Assembly: GCF_028728065.1 (NCBI RefSeq)
Contig: NZ_CP117812.1
Span: 496,001-560,000 of the forward strand
DNA from: Lentisphaera profundi
GTDB taxonomy: Bacteria > Verrucomicrobiota > Lentisphaeria > Lentisphaerales > Lentisphaeraceae
Length of the DNA stretch: 64,000 bases
Direction of reading: 5' to 3'
Shown here one piece after another: positions 27,094 to 36,152 of the stretch. The notes under the pieces are model-generated. The model did not search any database and was not told the origin of the DNA. It worked only from the letters and a program-made list of their open reading frames with translations. Position 1 is the stretch's first letter. Each line of letters begins with the position of its first letter. Position numbers and translations under genes: made by a program.

Positions 27094-27693
27094 TTATCCG
27101 CCTAAGTTTTTATCTAAGCGCGAAATCTCTCTTAATAAAACTTTTCTGACGCGAGATTTATAAACGCGCACAGTGGGTTCTGAAAGCTGGAATTTTTTTG
27201 CGATAAGCGCATTATTTTCTTCGTCTAAAGAGTGTTCAAAAACTTCGATGGTATTTGCGGTGAATTCACCTTTGACATTCTCCCAAGCCATATTAGAAAT
27301 GTAACTCTTCCATTCTAATTCAGCAATTTCGTTGAGTTCGGGTTCTGAAATATTTTCCTGTAGTATAAGGGTGTCGTGACTGATATTTTTACTTTGATTT
27401 TTGGTTGAGTTTTTGCGCAAATGATTGAAGACAACGCTTTTTATAACTAAGCAGAGCCAAGTTCGAAAAGTACAATTATTTTTTCGATACTCGAATTTAG
27501 GCAAGGATTTCCAAACTTTGATTAGAACTTCCTGTAATAAGTCTTCTGCGGTTTCATTGTCAACATTAAAGCTTCTGATAATTACGAAGATGTAGCCCTC
27601 ATAGTAAGCTACAAATTCATCCCAGGAACGTTCGTCCTCAGAATGAATGAGTTTCTCTAATAAAGTTTGTTTCGTATTGTATTGCTTTTCCAT
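27094..27693 (-). CDS. ECF-type RNA polymerase sigma factor (module 3)
   Basis: The product is 199 residues from ATG 27693 (MEKQYNTKQTLLEK), chosen by alignment with sigma factors 1 and 4; ATG 27705 would add MSLL. Region 2 (DLLQEVLIKVWKSLPKFEYR, RTWLCLVIKSVVFNHLRK) and region 4 (LSEPTVRVYKSRVRKVLLRE) are intact. It is very similar to sigma factor 1, in line with duplication of the whole sigma/kinase module. No anti-sigma gene is adjacent. Confidence 0.87.
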   Translation of the reverse strand: MEKQYNTKQTLLEKLIHSEDERSWDEFVAYYEGYIFVIIRSFNVDNETAEDLLQEVLIKVWKSLPKFEYRKNNCTFRTWLCLVIKSVVFNHLRKNSTKNQSKNISHDTLILQENISEPELNEIAELEWKSYISNMAWENVKGEFTANTIEVFEHSLDEENNALIAKKFQLSEPTVRVYKSRVRKVLLREISRLDKNLGG

Positions 27694-27705
27694 CAGAAGG
27701 CTCAT

Positions 27706-28079
27706 CTTAGTCGGTAATTAAATTAAAAGTAACATGCTTGTTGGTGTTTGCCATCAAAATATAAAAGTCTAGAGTGAAAGCTTTATCTATTCTTGCTTGC
27801 CTCAATAAATCTATGACTTAGAGCAGTCAGCAAAAAATCAAGGCCTAGGGCTCTTATAGAAAGCTATACAAGAGTGAAGCTTATTCGGCAATTTATAAGG
27901 GGAGTAGACGATACTATTTATGTTTATCCCGCATGGTTTTAGTTACATGAGTATTAATTTAGCCTGATAGTACGCTTAGCCAAGTACCGCACTGAGTAAT
28001 ATCAGCGTGGAAATTTGGCAAAGAACGAGGCAATGACCTTTATTGAAGTTTCACACAAACAAAAAAAGGAAATTGCCTC
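27706..28079 (+). ncRNA. IS110 5' noncoding region, possible bridge-RNA locus, with a palindrome at the transposase start
   Basis: No gene is seen in this stretch. IS110-family elements are known to encode a bridge/seek RNA in the noncoding end before the transposase gene, so one is expected here. An 8-bp perfect inverted repeat, GAGGCAAT at 28027-28034 and ATTGCCTC at 28072-28079, ends directly at the ATG and encloses the aaaaaaagga ribosome-binding site. The left end of the element cannot be placed without an empty site. Confidence 0.35.
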
Positions 28080-29177
28080 ATGGAAATGTATAACTCAAAA
28101 ACGAAATATCATTGTGGAATTGACCTTCACAAGTCATCTGCTCATATTTGTGTCATGGACAAGGAAGGAAATATAATGCTGCATAAAAACATCCGAGATA
28201 ATAATTTTGTCTATATGAAGAAGGTCTTGGCGCCTTATGTCGATGACCTCACTATTGCTTGTGAGAGCACTTATAATTGGTACCCTCTTGCAGATTTTTG
28301 TCGTTCAGAGAATATTGAATTCACTCTTGGTCATGCGCTCTATATGAAATCTATTCACGGAGGAAAAGCTAAAAACGATAAAATTGATAGCAAAAAAATC
28401 ACTGATTTATTACGCACGAATTTATTGCCTCACGCCTATGCTTGCCCAGCAGAATACCGCTCTCATAGAGACCTCTTACGAAGGCGTATAAAGTTAGTGC
28501 AGTCCAAGTCTGGAATATCAGTCTACATGAATATTTTTGAGCAACAAAACGAGCTAAAAGAAAGTACTTTATACATGAGGTCAAAACCAGATAAACTAGA
28601 AAGTCTAGTAGAACATCAGGACTTTTCTGGGATAGGTGGCATCGCGATGGAACGGAACTATCAGCTCAACACAAATCTATTGATGGCTTATACAAAAGAG
28701 TTGATCGCAGTGGATAAAGATCTCAAAGAATTCACTTTAAATAGTGCCTACAATGAAGAATTTGAAATAGTAAAGTCAATGCCTGGAGTAGGCGATACCC
28801 TTGGTATGGTCATTATCTATGAAACTCACGACATCAAAAGGTTTAAAAGCCCAGGTAAGTATTCAAGTTATTGTCGAGTGATTAAATGTAAAAAAGAAAG
28901 TGCGGGTAAAAGTTATGGTTATAGTGGAGCAAAAATAGGTAATCCATTTTTAAAATGGGCCTATAGTCAGGCTGCCGTACTATCAAAAAGAAACCCTTTG
29001 ATGAAAGCTTTTTCAAATGACCTAATAAGGCAACACGGCGAACGTAAAGCTAGAGCTATTTACACTCATAAGATTTGTCGATCAATTTATTTCATGCTCC
29101 AGAGAAAACAAAAATTTGATCCCATTGATTTTTTTGGAAGACAAAAATATGAACGTTTACAAAGACTAAATAATTAA
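28080..29177 (+). CDS. IS110-family transposase (DEDD)
   Basis: The 365-residue product has an N-terminal RuvC-like DEDD domain: GIDLHKSS at 14-21 (first Asp), ACESTYNWY (Glu) and KNDKIDSKKI (paired Asp). The C-terminal transposase domain (about 230-320) has SMPGVGDTLGMVIIYE and KKESAGKSYGYSG, where the Ser is the likely nucleophile. Length is typical and the frame is unbroken, so the element may be active. It would insert by bridge-RNA-guided recombination without terminal inverted repeats. It lies between sigma/kinase module 3 and a large degraded spacer. Confidence 0.88.
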   Translation: MEMYNSKTKYHCGIDLHKSSAHICVMDKEGNIMLHKNIRDNNFVYMKKVLAPYVDDLTIACESTYNWYPLADFCRSENIEFTLGHALYMKSIHGGKAKNDKIDSKKITDLLRTNLLPHAYACPAEYRSHRDLLRRRIKLVQSKSGISVYMNIFEQQNELKESTLYMRSKPDKLESLVEHQDFSGIGGIAMERNYQLNTNLLMAYTKELIAVDKDLKEFTLNSAYNEEFEIVKSMPGVGDTLGMVIIYETHDIKRFKSPGKYSSYCRVIKCKKESAGKSYGYSGAKIGNPFLKWAYSQAAVLSKRNPLMKAFSNDLIRQHGERKARAIYTHKICRSIYFMLQRKQKFDPIDFFGRQKYERLQRLNN

Positions 29178-29754
29178 AAAATCTGGAATCTTTTGCAGTG
29201 AAGCCGTCAATGGGGACTTGGACTTTGAGCCTCTATCACCTGATTAGATCGCTGTAAAAGGTTTCTTTAAATCAAAAGAAGTTTAGATGATGACTCACCC
29301 CTTACTGAGCCCGATATGTACTGGACGATTCCACATGATAGAATTGAGCCTTGATTTACACCTGAATAGGACAGCGAGGGATTGACCGCAAGTAGTTTCT
29401 AAGGCGTCGGTTAGCAGCTAAAAAGAAAAGCTGAATAGATCGACAGGGCTCCTTTAAAGCCTTTGACCTTATATGGATGTCTGGAGGGACTTCACATTAA
29501 GTGAAAGACCCGTACCCGAAAAGAAGAAACAAAGATGAGCTGAACTAAACATTTTTAAGCACAAGTCGTTTTGAAAATCAAAAAAACGGATACAAAGATT
29601 TATTGTCTACTTGACAAATTTGGCTAAATGGATGTCCCCATTTTGCACTTGTCCCCATTTTGCACAGGATACTGATCAATTTAAATTTTAGTTTTTATCC
29701 GCCTGTTTGACAGGACCATATGGATGGGGACTTAAAGGTTTTTAGGTGGTTTTT
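29178..29754. other. Spacer downstream of the IS110 transposase gene
   Basis: No gene is visible. It contains two 16-bp direct copies of TGTCCCCATTTTGCAC at 29633-29648 and 29650-29665. Directly after them, CAGGATACTGATCAATTTAA at 29665 resembles the 3' end of the 11612 prepilin gene and its flank (12315 on), so a prepilin tail was probably once here. The right end of the IS must lie in this stretch. Confidence 0.4.
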
Positions 29755-29990
29755 TGCGAAGCAAGTCCACCCGACGGAGGCATTAAAATCAGATACTAAT
29801 TTTCATCATCCGCATTGGAATGCGGAGCGCCCAGCTTTTGTCACATGGACGTAAGTCGGTGGTATTAGAATAAAAGAAAGAGGCGTGCCGAAGCTACGCA
29901 GCAGAGTTTTTCCTTCATAGCTTAGGTATGAACATCATTTTTTAACAATAAGCAGCGGATAAATCCGTTAACTACCTGTTAAATGCCTCC
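29755..29990 (-). repeat. Repeat block with REP-like palindrome and decayed type A hairpin element
   Basis: 29755-29835 repeats the 11042-11126 block, including CCGCATTGGAATGCGG (29809-29824) with the AGCGCCCAGC flank. From 29845 to 29990 a worn, inverted type A unit follows (a CGTAAGTCGGTGG stem, GTGCCGAAGCTACGC, TAACAATAAGCAGCGGATAA), with several palindromes no longer perfect. Confidence 0.6.
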
Positions 29991-30056
29991 GCGGGCGGAC
30001 TAGCTTCACAAAAATGTACCTAAAAAAAGACTTTTATTGATATTTAGTAGTATTTT

Positions 30057-30083
30057 ACAGTAAATTAAAATAATTATACAGTA
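30057..30083 (+). promoter_or_regulatory. ACAGTA-type promoter-like motif upstream of a prepilin
   Basis: ACAGTA occurs at 30057-30062 and 30078-30083 in the same sense, 21 bp apart, as TTACAGTAAATT and TTATACAGTAG. The second box ends 71 bp before ATG 30154. GGGTTTAGTA at about 30102 is a match to the second box of the other motif, but no GTTACAA stands 20 bp before it. Confidence 0.4.
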
Positions 30084-30153
30084 GCACCGTGAAAGCTTAA
30101 GGGGTTTAGTAAGTCAAGAGTAGTAGACATCGAATTTAATTTTGGAGCTTTAT

Positions 30154-30930
30154 ATGAAAAAAACAGACTTTAAAACGAAAAGACCTCGTTGCTTGCACAA
30201 GCCTTTCACTTTGATTGAATTATTAGTTGTGATTGCGATTATTGGGATTTTGGCATCCCTACTTCTGCCTACTTTAGGTAAAGCTAGAAAAAAAGCCAAA
30301 AACGCCCAATGCGTTAACAAACTAAAACAACTAGGTGTAGCCATATTCATTTATACTACTGATTCTGATGGCCATTTCCCAGTAAATTCTATCAATCCTA
30401 CTAGAAGGACTTGGGATGATCAACTTGCTGGCTACGATGGTCGTGATACATTAACGCCAGGTCAAAGAAACGAGAATGGCTTAGCTATAGCTACATATGG
30501 CGATGATTATGGTCAATTGTACCGCTGCCCAAATGAGATATCAGGTAAGTGGGGTGGAAGGGTAGGTCGTACTTATATTCCAAGCTATGACACAGACAGA
30601 CCTAGTCGTGGTGAGATAGGTATTCTCTGGAGTACTAATGGCATTTCAAAAAATCTTGGCCATATAGGGGGCGCTGCTCAAACAATAATGCTTTTTGAAT
30701 ACAGTAATGGTAGTAACAATCTGGGTAGACATGCAAATCTAAGTGCTCGGTCGGCCGATCAACTTAGAGCCAACAACAACTCGAATCCGATGCTACATGA
30801 TGGTGGTAATAAGCAGAACTACCTTATGGTCGACGGCCATGTCGAGGGTTTGACATTCCCAAGTACTTATGTGCCCTTTGGAGGAACAACTAGGAATGTT
30901 AACGGAACTCTGTGGGATGCGACAAGATAG
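30154..30930 (+). CDS. Prepilin-like protein (DUF1559-like)
   Basis: The product is 258 residues from ATG 30154 ([17 protein letters not shown]), with ttggagc upstream. [20 protein letters not shown] is preceded by Pro, not Gly. The C-terminus carries [14 protein letters not shown] and ends LWDATR, like the 1742 prepilin (MWDAGE), so these two and the duplicated MWDTGK tail form a second subfamily. The gene is followed closely by a sulfatase gene and could be co-transcribed with it. Confidence 0.85.
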   Translation: MKKTDFKTKRPRCLHKPFTLIELLVVIAIIGILASLLLPTLGKARKKAKNAQCVNKLKQLGVAIFIYTTDSDGHFPVNSINPTRRTWDDQLAGYDGRDTLTPGQRNENGLAIATYGDDYGQLYRCPNEISGKWGGRVGRTYIPSYDTDRPSRGEIGILWSTNGISKNLGHIGGAAQTIMLFEYSNGSNNLGRHANLSARSADQLRANNNSNPMLHDGGNKQNYLMVDGHVEGLTFPSTYVPFGGTTRNVNGTLWDATR

Positions 30931-31037
30931 AATTGGCTGAAAATTATTTAAGCCATGGCGGATTAAGTCAGGCCTTATTAGCTGGATATGGAAGCGACTA
31001 TGATCCTGTGAAACTAAAAAACAGAAATCTAGCATAG
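30931..31037 (+). pseudogene. Possible gene-tail remnant between prepilin and sulfatase
   Basis: In the frame that ends at a stop at 31035-31037 the spacer reads [20 protein letters not shown] and on to DPVKLKNRNLA. The composition is protein-like and no start codon is present apart from the overlap with the prepilin gene. I do not recognise the family. It ends 12 bp before the sulfatase ATG. Confidence 0.3.
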
Positions 31038-31049
31038 GATAAAAATAAA

Positions 31050-32903
31050 ATGCCCTTTCAAAAAGCACCTTTACTGAGCCTACAATTTTGGCTGATCTTG
31101 TTGTGTTCTTCAATGATTTATGCCGATAAGCAAAAGGATTTTCGACCCAATATAATCATTTTCTATGTGGATGATCTCGGTTGGCAGGATACGCCACTCA
31201 ATAATTTGGATGATCCCTGTCCTTATGAAATGCCCAACCTAATGAGACTCGCTGAATCAGGGATGAATTTGACACAAGCTTATTCGCCGGCGCCCTCGTG
31301 TTCGCCGTCTCGTGCGGGGATTTTTACGGGGCAGCATCCCGCTAAAATTGGTCTCACTCATGTCGAATTAGGAGCTAGAAAGCTTGGACGCCCAAGTGAG
31401 CGTGTCGTCGCCCCTTATTTAGAGACTCATTTAAATTTAGATTTATTTAATCTTGCCGATGCGATGAAAGAAAATGGCTATTACAGCGGTCACGTCGGTA
31501 AATGGCACGTGGGACTGAGTGCAGAGGCTTACCGCTTTGATTTTGTTGATCAAACTCGTGGGATTCACCGAGGCCTTAAAGATCGAACTAAAGATTTTGC
31601 TCAAGCTAATGATAAAAGCTATCCTCTGAGTAAAAAGAAATATCCTCCTTTTAGTGAGAAGAAGCCTCAGGGGATTTCTTATCCCTATGATCAGCTCACT
31701 GAATCGGCACTCGACTTTATGAAAGAGAGTAAAGATAAACCTTTTTTTCTAAATCTCTGTCACTGGATGGTTCACTGGCCCGTGGTCACCCGCAATGGTG
31801 AATTATTAGAATATTACTGCGACAAAATGGGTCAAGATTTTCCACCAAAAAAAGGAGATATGACGCTTCCGGGGCAAAATAATCCTTACTTTGCGGCTAT
31901 GGTAACATCTGTTGACTGGAGCCTAGGGCGCGTTATGAGTTTTCTGCAAGAAACAGATGATCCTAGAAACAAAGGGAAAAAACTTATCGAGACCACCTAT
32001 ATTTTCTTTAGTTCAGATAATGGAGGGGCTGAAAAGAAGGCTAAGGAAATCATTTCGGATAATGCACCGCTCAAATATGGGAAAACAAATCCAGAAGAGG
32101 GGGGGATTCGCGTCCCGATGGTAACTGCCGGCCCAAGTATTGCTGCGGGCAGTCAATTTGATGGGCTCGTCAATCAACTGGATTACTTTCCAACTATTCT
32201 GAAACTGACTCATTCGAAAATCAGTCAAAAGAATTTCGATGAGCTGAGCGGGCTTGATATTTCTCAAGTGCTCTCAAGCGAGAGCTCAACTATCTTGGAT
32301 GCCAAAGGCAATGAGCGCAAAAACCTTTTTTGGCATTACCCCCATGGTAGCAAGATGAAATCAGCCATTCGCCAAGGTGATTTTAAGCTCTATAAAAATT
32401 ACATGAGCGAAAGCTATGAACTCTATCAACTCTACAAGAATGGCAATCGCCAAGACATTGAAGAGCAAAATGATTTAGTCAATGAAGCTGAATACGCTTC
32501 GGTCCTCAAAGAGCTGAGCACGGAACTCGATCGACTTTTAGAGGACAATAATACTGAACCGATCCATTTAAATCCGGCCTATACTCACCGAGAAAAAGCC
32601 TTTGCGCTTATCGCAAAATCTCACTTCGATAGCACCAGCCGCAAAGCTACTTTGACTTTAAAAAGCTCAGGCCCCGCGGCAGACAAAGCCTTTATCATCT
32701 ACCTTAACGATCCTAAGAAGGTCATTAAAAGACATTCTCATGAAGCAAAAAGTACTTTGATCGGAATGAGAAGGCCTGCGAAGCTCACAAAGTCTTCGTA
32801 TGAACTTTCAGCGCAGGTTCCCAAGGGGATTGATGCTTACTGTTTCCTCTTTATTGATGAGAATAATTTTCAACATTACAGCCAAAGCTATAGCGCTAAA
32901 TAA
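31050..32903 (+). CDS. Secreted type I sulfatase
   Basis: The 617-residue product has a signal peptide (about 1-25, ending SSMIYA). Metal-binding VDDLGW is at 40-45 and the formylglycine motif CSPSRAG begins at Cys84. GHVGKWHVG, typical of sulfatases, is near residue 150, and SSDNGG, the second metal site, is near residue 325. The last 100 residues (about 510-617) form an extra beta-rich region beyond the usual sulfatase length. The Cys must be oxidised by a formylglycine-generating enzyme encoded elsewhere. It should remove sulfate from a polysaccharide. It converges with an AraC-type regulator gene. Confidence 0.88.
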   Translation: MPFQKAPLLSLQFWLILLCSSMIYADKQKDFRPNIIIFYVDDLGWQDTPLNNLDDPCPYEMPNLMRLAESGMNLTQAYSPAPSCSPSRAGIFTGQHPAKIGLTHVELGARKLGRPSERVVAPYLETHLNLDLFNLADAMKENGYYSGHVGKWHVGLSAEAYRFDFVDQTRGIHRGLKDRTKDFAQANDKSYPLSKKKYPPFSEKKPQGISYPYDQLTESALDFMKESKDKPFFLNLCHWMVHWPVVTRNGELLEYYCDKMGQDFPPKKGDMTLPGQNNPYFAAMVTSVDWSLGRVMSFLQETDDPRNKGKKLIETTYIFFSSDNGGAEKKAKEIISDNAPLKYGKTNPEEGGIRVPMVTAGPSIAAGSQFDGLVNQLDYFPTILKLTHSKISQKNFDELSGLDISQVLSSESSTILDAKGNERKNLFWHYPHGSKMKSAIRQGDFKLYKNYMSESYELYQLYKNGNRQDIEEQNDLVNEAEYASVLKELSTELDRLLEDNNTEPIHLNPAYTHREKAFALIAKSHFDSTSRKATLTLKSSGPAADKAFIIYLNDPKKVIKRHSHEAKSTLIGMRRPAKLTKSSYELSAQVPKGIDAYCFLFIDENNFQHYSQSYSAK

Positions 32904-32924
32904 GAGCTCTCTTAAGCTCATCTT

Positions 32925-33710
32925 TCAGATGCTAGGATTTTGATTAAGTCTCTTTAAAAAACTTTTGGGGGTCTCGTTCATTTCTTTTTTGAAGATGCGA
33001 CAAAAATGTGAAGTATCATAGAAGTCGAGTTCTTGAGTGATTTTCGATACGTTCACGTGATTAGCGAGCATATTACAAGCGGCCTTTATCTTGCGTTGTT
33101 GAATATATTGACCTGGAGAAAGACCCATACTTTTACGGAAGAAGCTATTGAAATAATTTTTATCAAGATCAATGAGCTTGGCTAAATCGTCTAGTCGAGG
33201 CGAGTACTTTATATTCTCTTCGATATAGTCGAAAACGGGGACTAGCCTGCTAAGAGCTTGGGCGCCTTCTTTTTTTTGTGCGAGTTTGAGAAAAGGACAG
33301 AGCAGGAGTTGGATTATTGTAGCTCGCTCAAAAGCGTCTTGCTGATTCTTATTGATAAGTTGTTTAAAGAGTTGCTCAGTTAATAAGCTCTTCTCAGCTT
33401 TAAGAAAGTGGGGGAGCTGAATTAAGTCAAAGAGATCTAAGTTTTGATAGACCTTGGCATCAAAGCTACACTTGAATAATTTACCCTTGGATTTTCCTTG
33501 CAAGGCAATGGGCGTAGCTGCGGGAATTAGGCAAAGTGAATTTTTTTTGAGTGTCAAAACTTTGGAATCCATCGTGAGCAGAACTTCACCATCACTCAAG
33601 TAGTAGAGCTGATGTGAGCTGGAGCTATGAAGCGCTTTTTGCCAAGTGGAAGCAAAGTTAACTTGAGAACCCTTGAGATAAGTAAATTGACTATTGTGAT
33701 AAAAATCCAT
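32925..33710 (-). CDS. AraC-family transcriptional regulator
   Basis: The 261-residue product has an N-terminal cupin-like sensor region (about 1-140, with LYYLSDGEVLLTMDSKVLTL) and a C-terminal double helix-turn-helix at about 165-255 (LDDLAKLIDLDKNYFNSFFR, then ITQELDFYDTSHFCRIFKKE). The second helix-turn-helix fits the AraC/XylS signature well. It probably senses a sugar. Its neighbour is the convergent sulfatase gene 21 bp away, so that gene is a reasonable but unproven target. Confidence 0.85.
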   Translation of the reverse strand: MDFYHNSQFTYLKGSQVNFASTWQKALHSSSSHQLYYLSDGEVLLTMDSKVLTLKKNSLCLIPAATPIALQGKSKGKLFKCSFDAKVYQNLDLFDLIQLPHFLKAEKSLLTEQLFKQLINKNQQDAFERATIIQLLLCPFLKLAQKKEGAQALSRLVPVFDYIEENIKYSPRLDDLAKLIDLDKNYFNSFFRKSMGLSPGQYIQQRKIKAACNMLANHVNVSKITQELDFYDTSHFCRIFKKEMNETPKSFLKRLNQNPSI

Positions 33711-33797
33711 GAATTAAAATAGGGCCGTGAAGCAATCTATCAATAGATTATACATTCTTATCAGATGTTTTATACAGTGAATCACGGTGTGTGTGAG

Positions 33798-33960
33798 TCA
33801 TGGCTGGGAACTTAAGGGGTTTTATACGTGCTGCCACCTTTTTTAGTAGGGCCCCGAGGGCTCCTCGGCCACCGGAGGTATTTATACTGGGGCTCCGCCC
33901 CAAACCTCGCTTAAGGTACTGTCGTGCGGGCCAATCATCTTTATCCGCCGGGGGCATTAT
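33798..33960 (+). repeat. Type B hairpin element
   Basis: ATGGCTGGGAACTTAAGG at 33799 resembles the element ends. The GTAGGGCCCCGAGGGCTCCT core with a CGGCCACCGGAGG stem (33846-33879) matches the type B parts at 7131-7225 and 10640-10770. TGGGGCTCCGCCCCA (33889-33903) is a further hairpin. The element separates the AraC gene from kinase module 4. Confidence 0.65.
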
Positions 33961-34008
33961 TATGTTAAATTCCCTGCCCTATACAACTTATTGAAAATAT
34001 CTTGAAGA

Positions 34009-36141
34009 CTAATTTTTATGGATAAGGACTTTTGTTGCAGGATTTAATCTTTTTAGGTCACTCTCAGTGAGTTGTCCCTGGTGAATAGTCAGCGTCTCAA
34101 GCCCATTCAAATCTTTTAAGATGGCGCTGCTCCTAACGGCAGAATGACTTATGTTGAGTGTCTTAAGCAGGGTAAAATCTTTTAGTTTTCTGAGGTTGCC
34201 AATGGAAGTATGGGATATGTTCAAGGCTATTAAGTTGTGATTCTCTAGAGTGTGAAGTTCTATAATGGGTGTTCCGCTGACATTGAGCGACCTGAGTGGC
34301 TGCTTTCTAAAGCAGATGAAGTTTTTGATTCCTGTGTAAGAAAAATCTGCCGCATAAGCGGGGAAATTCTGTACAATCAGAGCGGATTGCATCCACGGAT
34401 TACCCGAGAGATCGAGTTTTTTAATTTTTGGATCATAGGAAAAATTAATGGTTTTACCGCCTCGGAACCTTCGTAAACTTTTTTCATTGTGGATTTCGAT
34501 CATGCCTTTACAAAATTCAATACGTTGGTCGAGGGGCATTTCACTGTAGGCTTTGTGGTGAATTAAGCCTCCGCTTAGCTTTACTTGACCTGTAGTTAAG
34601 GATCGCTGAAATAGCTTGAGGTAGTGACTTAAAGAGAGTCTTTGGCTATCATCGTTTTTGATTTGATAGAAGTCTTTGGCCAGTTGCTTTAAAGCATTCT
34701 TTTTCTTGCATTTATTTAAAGCATTTAGCGCCGCGCCAAATTGCTCGTGAATTATGTGGAGAAGGCCTTTTAAGGCCCAGGCATCACTTAAACTCGGGTC
34801 GAGTTCAACCGCACTATCGCAGAAGTTTACGGCATCGTCAAAATTATAGGACTCGAAGGCAATTTGGGCACGTTGCAAAAAGCGTGGGGCGGCACCTTTA
34901 TTAAATTTTTTATGAAATTCATTTTCCAATTGTAGCTTATCGGCTTCGAGTTTTAATCTTGCGGAACTTTCTAGGGCGTTAAGCTTTTCGAGTTGAAGTT
35001 TTTCTGCCATTTGTAAAGCGTTGATTTTTTCGAGTTTAAGACTGTTAATGGCAAAAAAGGCGGTAGAGAAGCTGATTAATAGAATGATGATGCCAGCAAT
35101 ACTGAGCGTGCGGTGCCTGTTGTACCATAGGCGCGTCAGTTTCAGCAGTGTGGCATTTTCTGCGTTGGTCGCAAATCCTTGGCGATAATCCAAGATTTCT
35201 TTTTGTAAATCGATGACGCTCGCATAGCGATCTTGTGGATCAGGGGCGAGGGCTTTTAAGCAAACGGCTTCAAGGGATAAAGGAATATCAGGATTAAGGA
35301 CACTAGGTTTCGGGAACCTACCATTGACCGTATTATTCATTATAGCCATCAGGTCAGCACCCTTGAAAGGTTTTTCTAAAGTCAAAATCTTGTAGAGAAC
35401 ACAGCCTAAAGAAAAGGTGTCAGTAGCGATGCCTTTCTTAGCTTTGACCAAACGGGTTTGTTCGGGAGCCATATAACCCGGCGTTCCTTTGACGAGGCCA
35501 TCAATAGTCAAGTCTAGCTCTTTGGGGTTAAAAGTATAACACTCCAAAAGTTCCTCGTCACAAACTGAGGCCATAACTTTCGCGAGTCCCCAGTCACAGA
35601 GCAAGACATCGCCATAATTACTGATTTGTATATTGTCAGGTTTAATGTCGAGATGAAGCACGCCTCTAGAATGGGCGTAGGCCATCGCATCACAAACTTT
35701 TATAAAAACATCGAGGCGCTCACTAAGCGTATTTAGTTGCTGAGAGCGACCGTCTTTCAAATCCTGTAAAACTTGTTCTAGCGATGCGCCAGAAATGAGT
35801 TTCATGGTAAACCAGGCTTGTTCTCCTTTGAGGCCGAGGTCATGTAACGGAATGATATTGGGGTGCTGCAGAGCTGCGGTAAGACGGGCTTCTTTGAAAA
35901 ATAATTCTTTCTGTGGATCCTTGGCGCACTCTTTTAAACTGGCCATGGCGACTTCACGTCCCGTTTTTAAGTCTCGGCAACGGTGGATGATTTTAATGCC
36001 GCCTTCATCGAGGTATTGGAAATCGCAGTAACGATCGGTGATAGAGGCAATGGTATCTAGAAGTGGTAGATTATCGAGATCATCGAGATCATCAAAGAAG
36101 TCCGCGAGTTTTTCATCGAAATAATCACCTTCTTTAGCCAT
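34009..36141 (-). CDS. Membrane Ser/Thr protein kinase with coiled coil, TPR-like and LRR-like regions (module 4)
   Basis: The 710-residue product has Lys in MASLK (position equivalent to Lys70 of kinase 1), HLDIKPDN, CDWG and GTPGYMAPEQ. The membrane helix is about 344-366. The coiled coil between LEK and NEF is 40 residues, two heptads longer than in kinase 1 (26) and one longer than in kinase 3 (33). TPR-like helices and the LRR-like repeats (NVSGTPIIEL, NISHTSIGNL, NISHSAVRS) follow. It lies 11 bp downstream of sigma factor 4, so the two are probably one operon. Its 3' neighbour is a type B repeat rather than a prepilin. Confidence 0.88.
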   Translation of the reverse strand: MAKEGDYFDEKLADFFDDLDDLDNLPLLDTIASITDRYCDFQYLDEGGIKIIHRCRDLKTGREVAMASLKECAKDPQKELFFKEARLTAALQHPNIIPLHDLGLKGEQAWFTMKLISGASLEQVLQDLKDGRSQQLNTLSERLDVFIKVCDAMAYAHSRGVLHLDIKPDNIQISNYGDVLLCDWGLAKVMASVCDEELLECYTFNPKELDLTIDGLVKGTPGYMAPEQTRLVKAKKGIATDTFSLGCVLYKILTLEKPFKGADLMAIMNNTVNGRFPKPSVLNPDIPLSLEAVCLKALAPDPQDRYASVIDLQKEILDYRQGFATNAENATLLKLTRLWYNRHRTLSIAGIIILLISFSTAFFAINSLKLEKINALQMAEKLQLEKLNALESSARLKLEADKLQLENEFHKKFNKGAAPRFLQRAQIAFESYNFDDAVNFCDSAVELDPSLSDAWALKGLLHIIHEQFGAALNALNKCKKKNALKQLAKDFYQIKNDDSQRLSLSHYLKLFQRSLTTGQVKLSGGLIHHKAYSEMPLDQRIEFCKGMIEIHNEKSLRRFRGGKTINFSYDPKIKKLDLSGNPWMQSALIVQNFPAYAADFSYTGIKNFICFRKQPLRSLNVSGTPIIELHTLENHNLIALNISHTSIGNLRKLKDFTLLKTLNISHSAVRSSAILKDLNGLETLTIHQGQLTESDLKRLNPATKVLIHKN

Positions 36142-36152
36142 GGGAGTAATGA

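Noticed and set aside
30093-30112. GGGTTTAGTA upstream of the 30154 prepilin as a seventh two-box promoter
   Set aside because: The second box is present but the sequence 20 bp before it (TAGCACCG) does not match GTTACAA. It is kept only as a remark.
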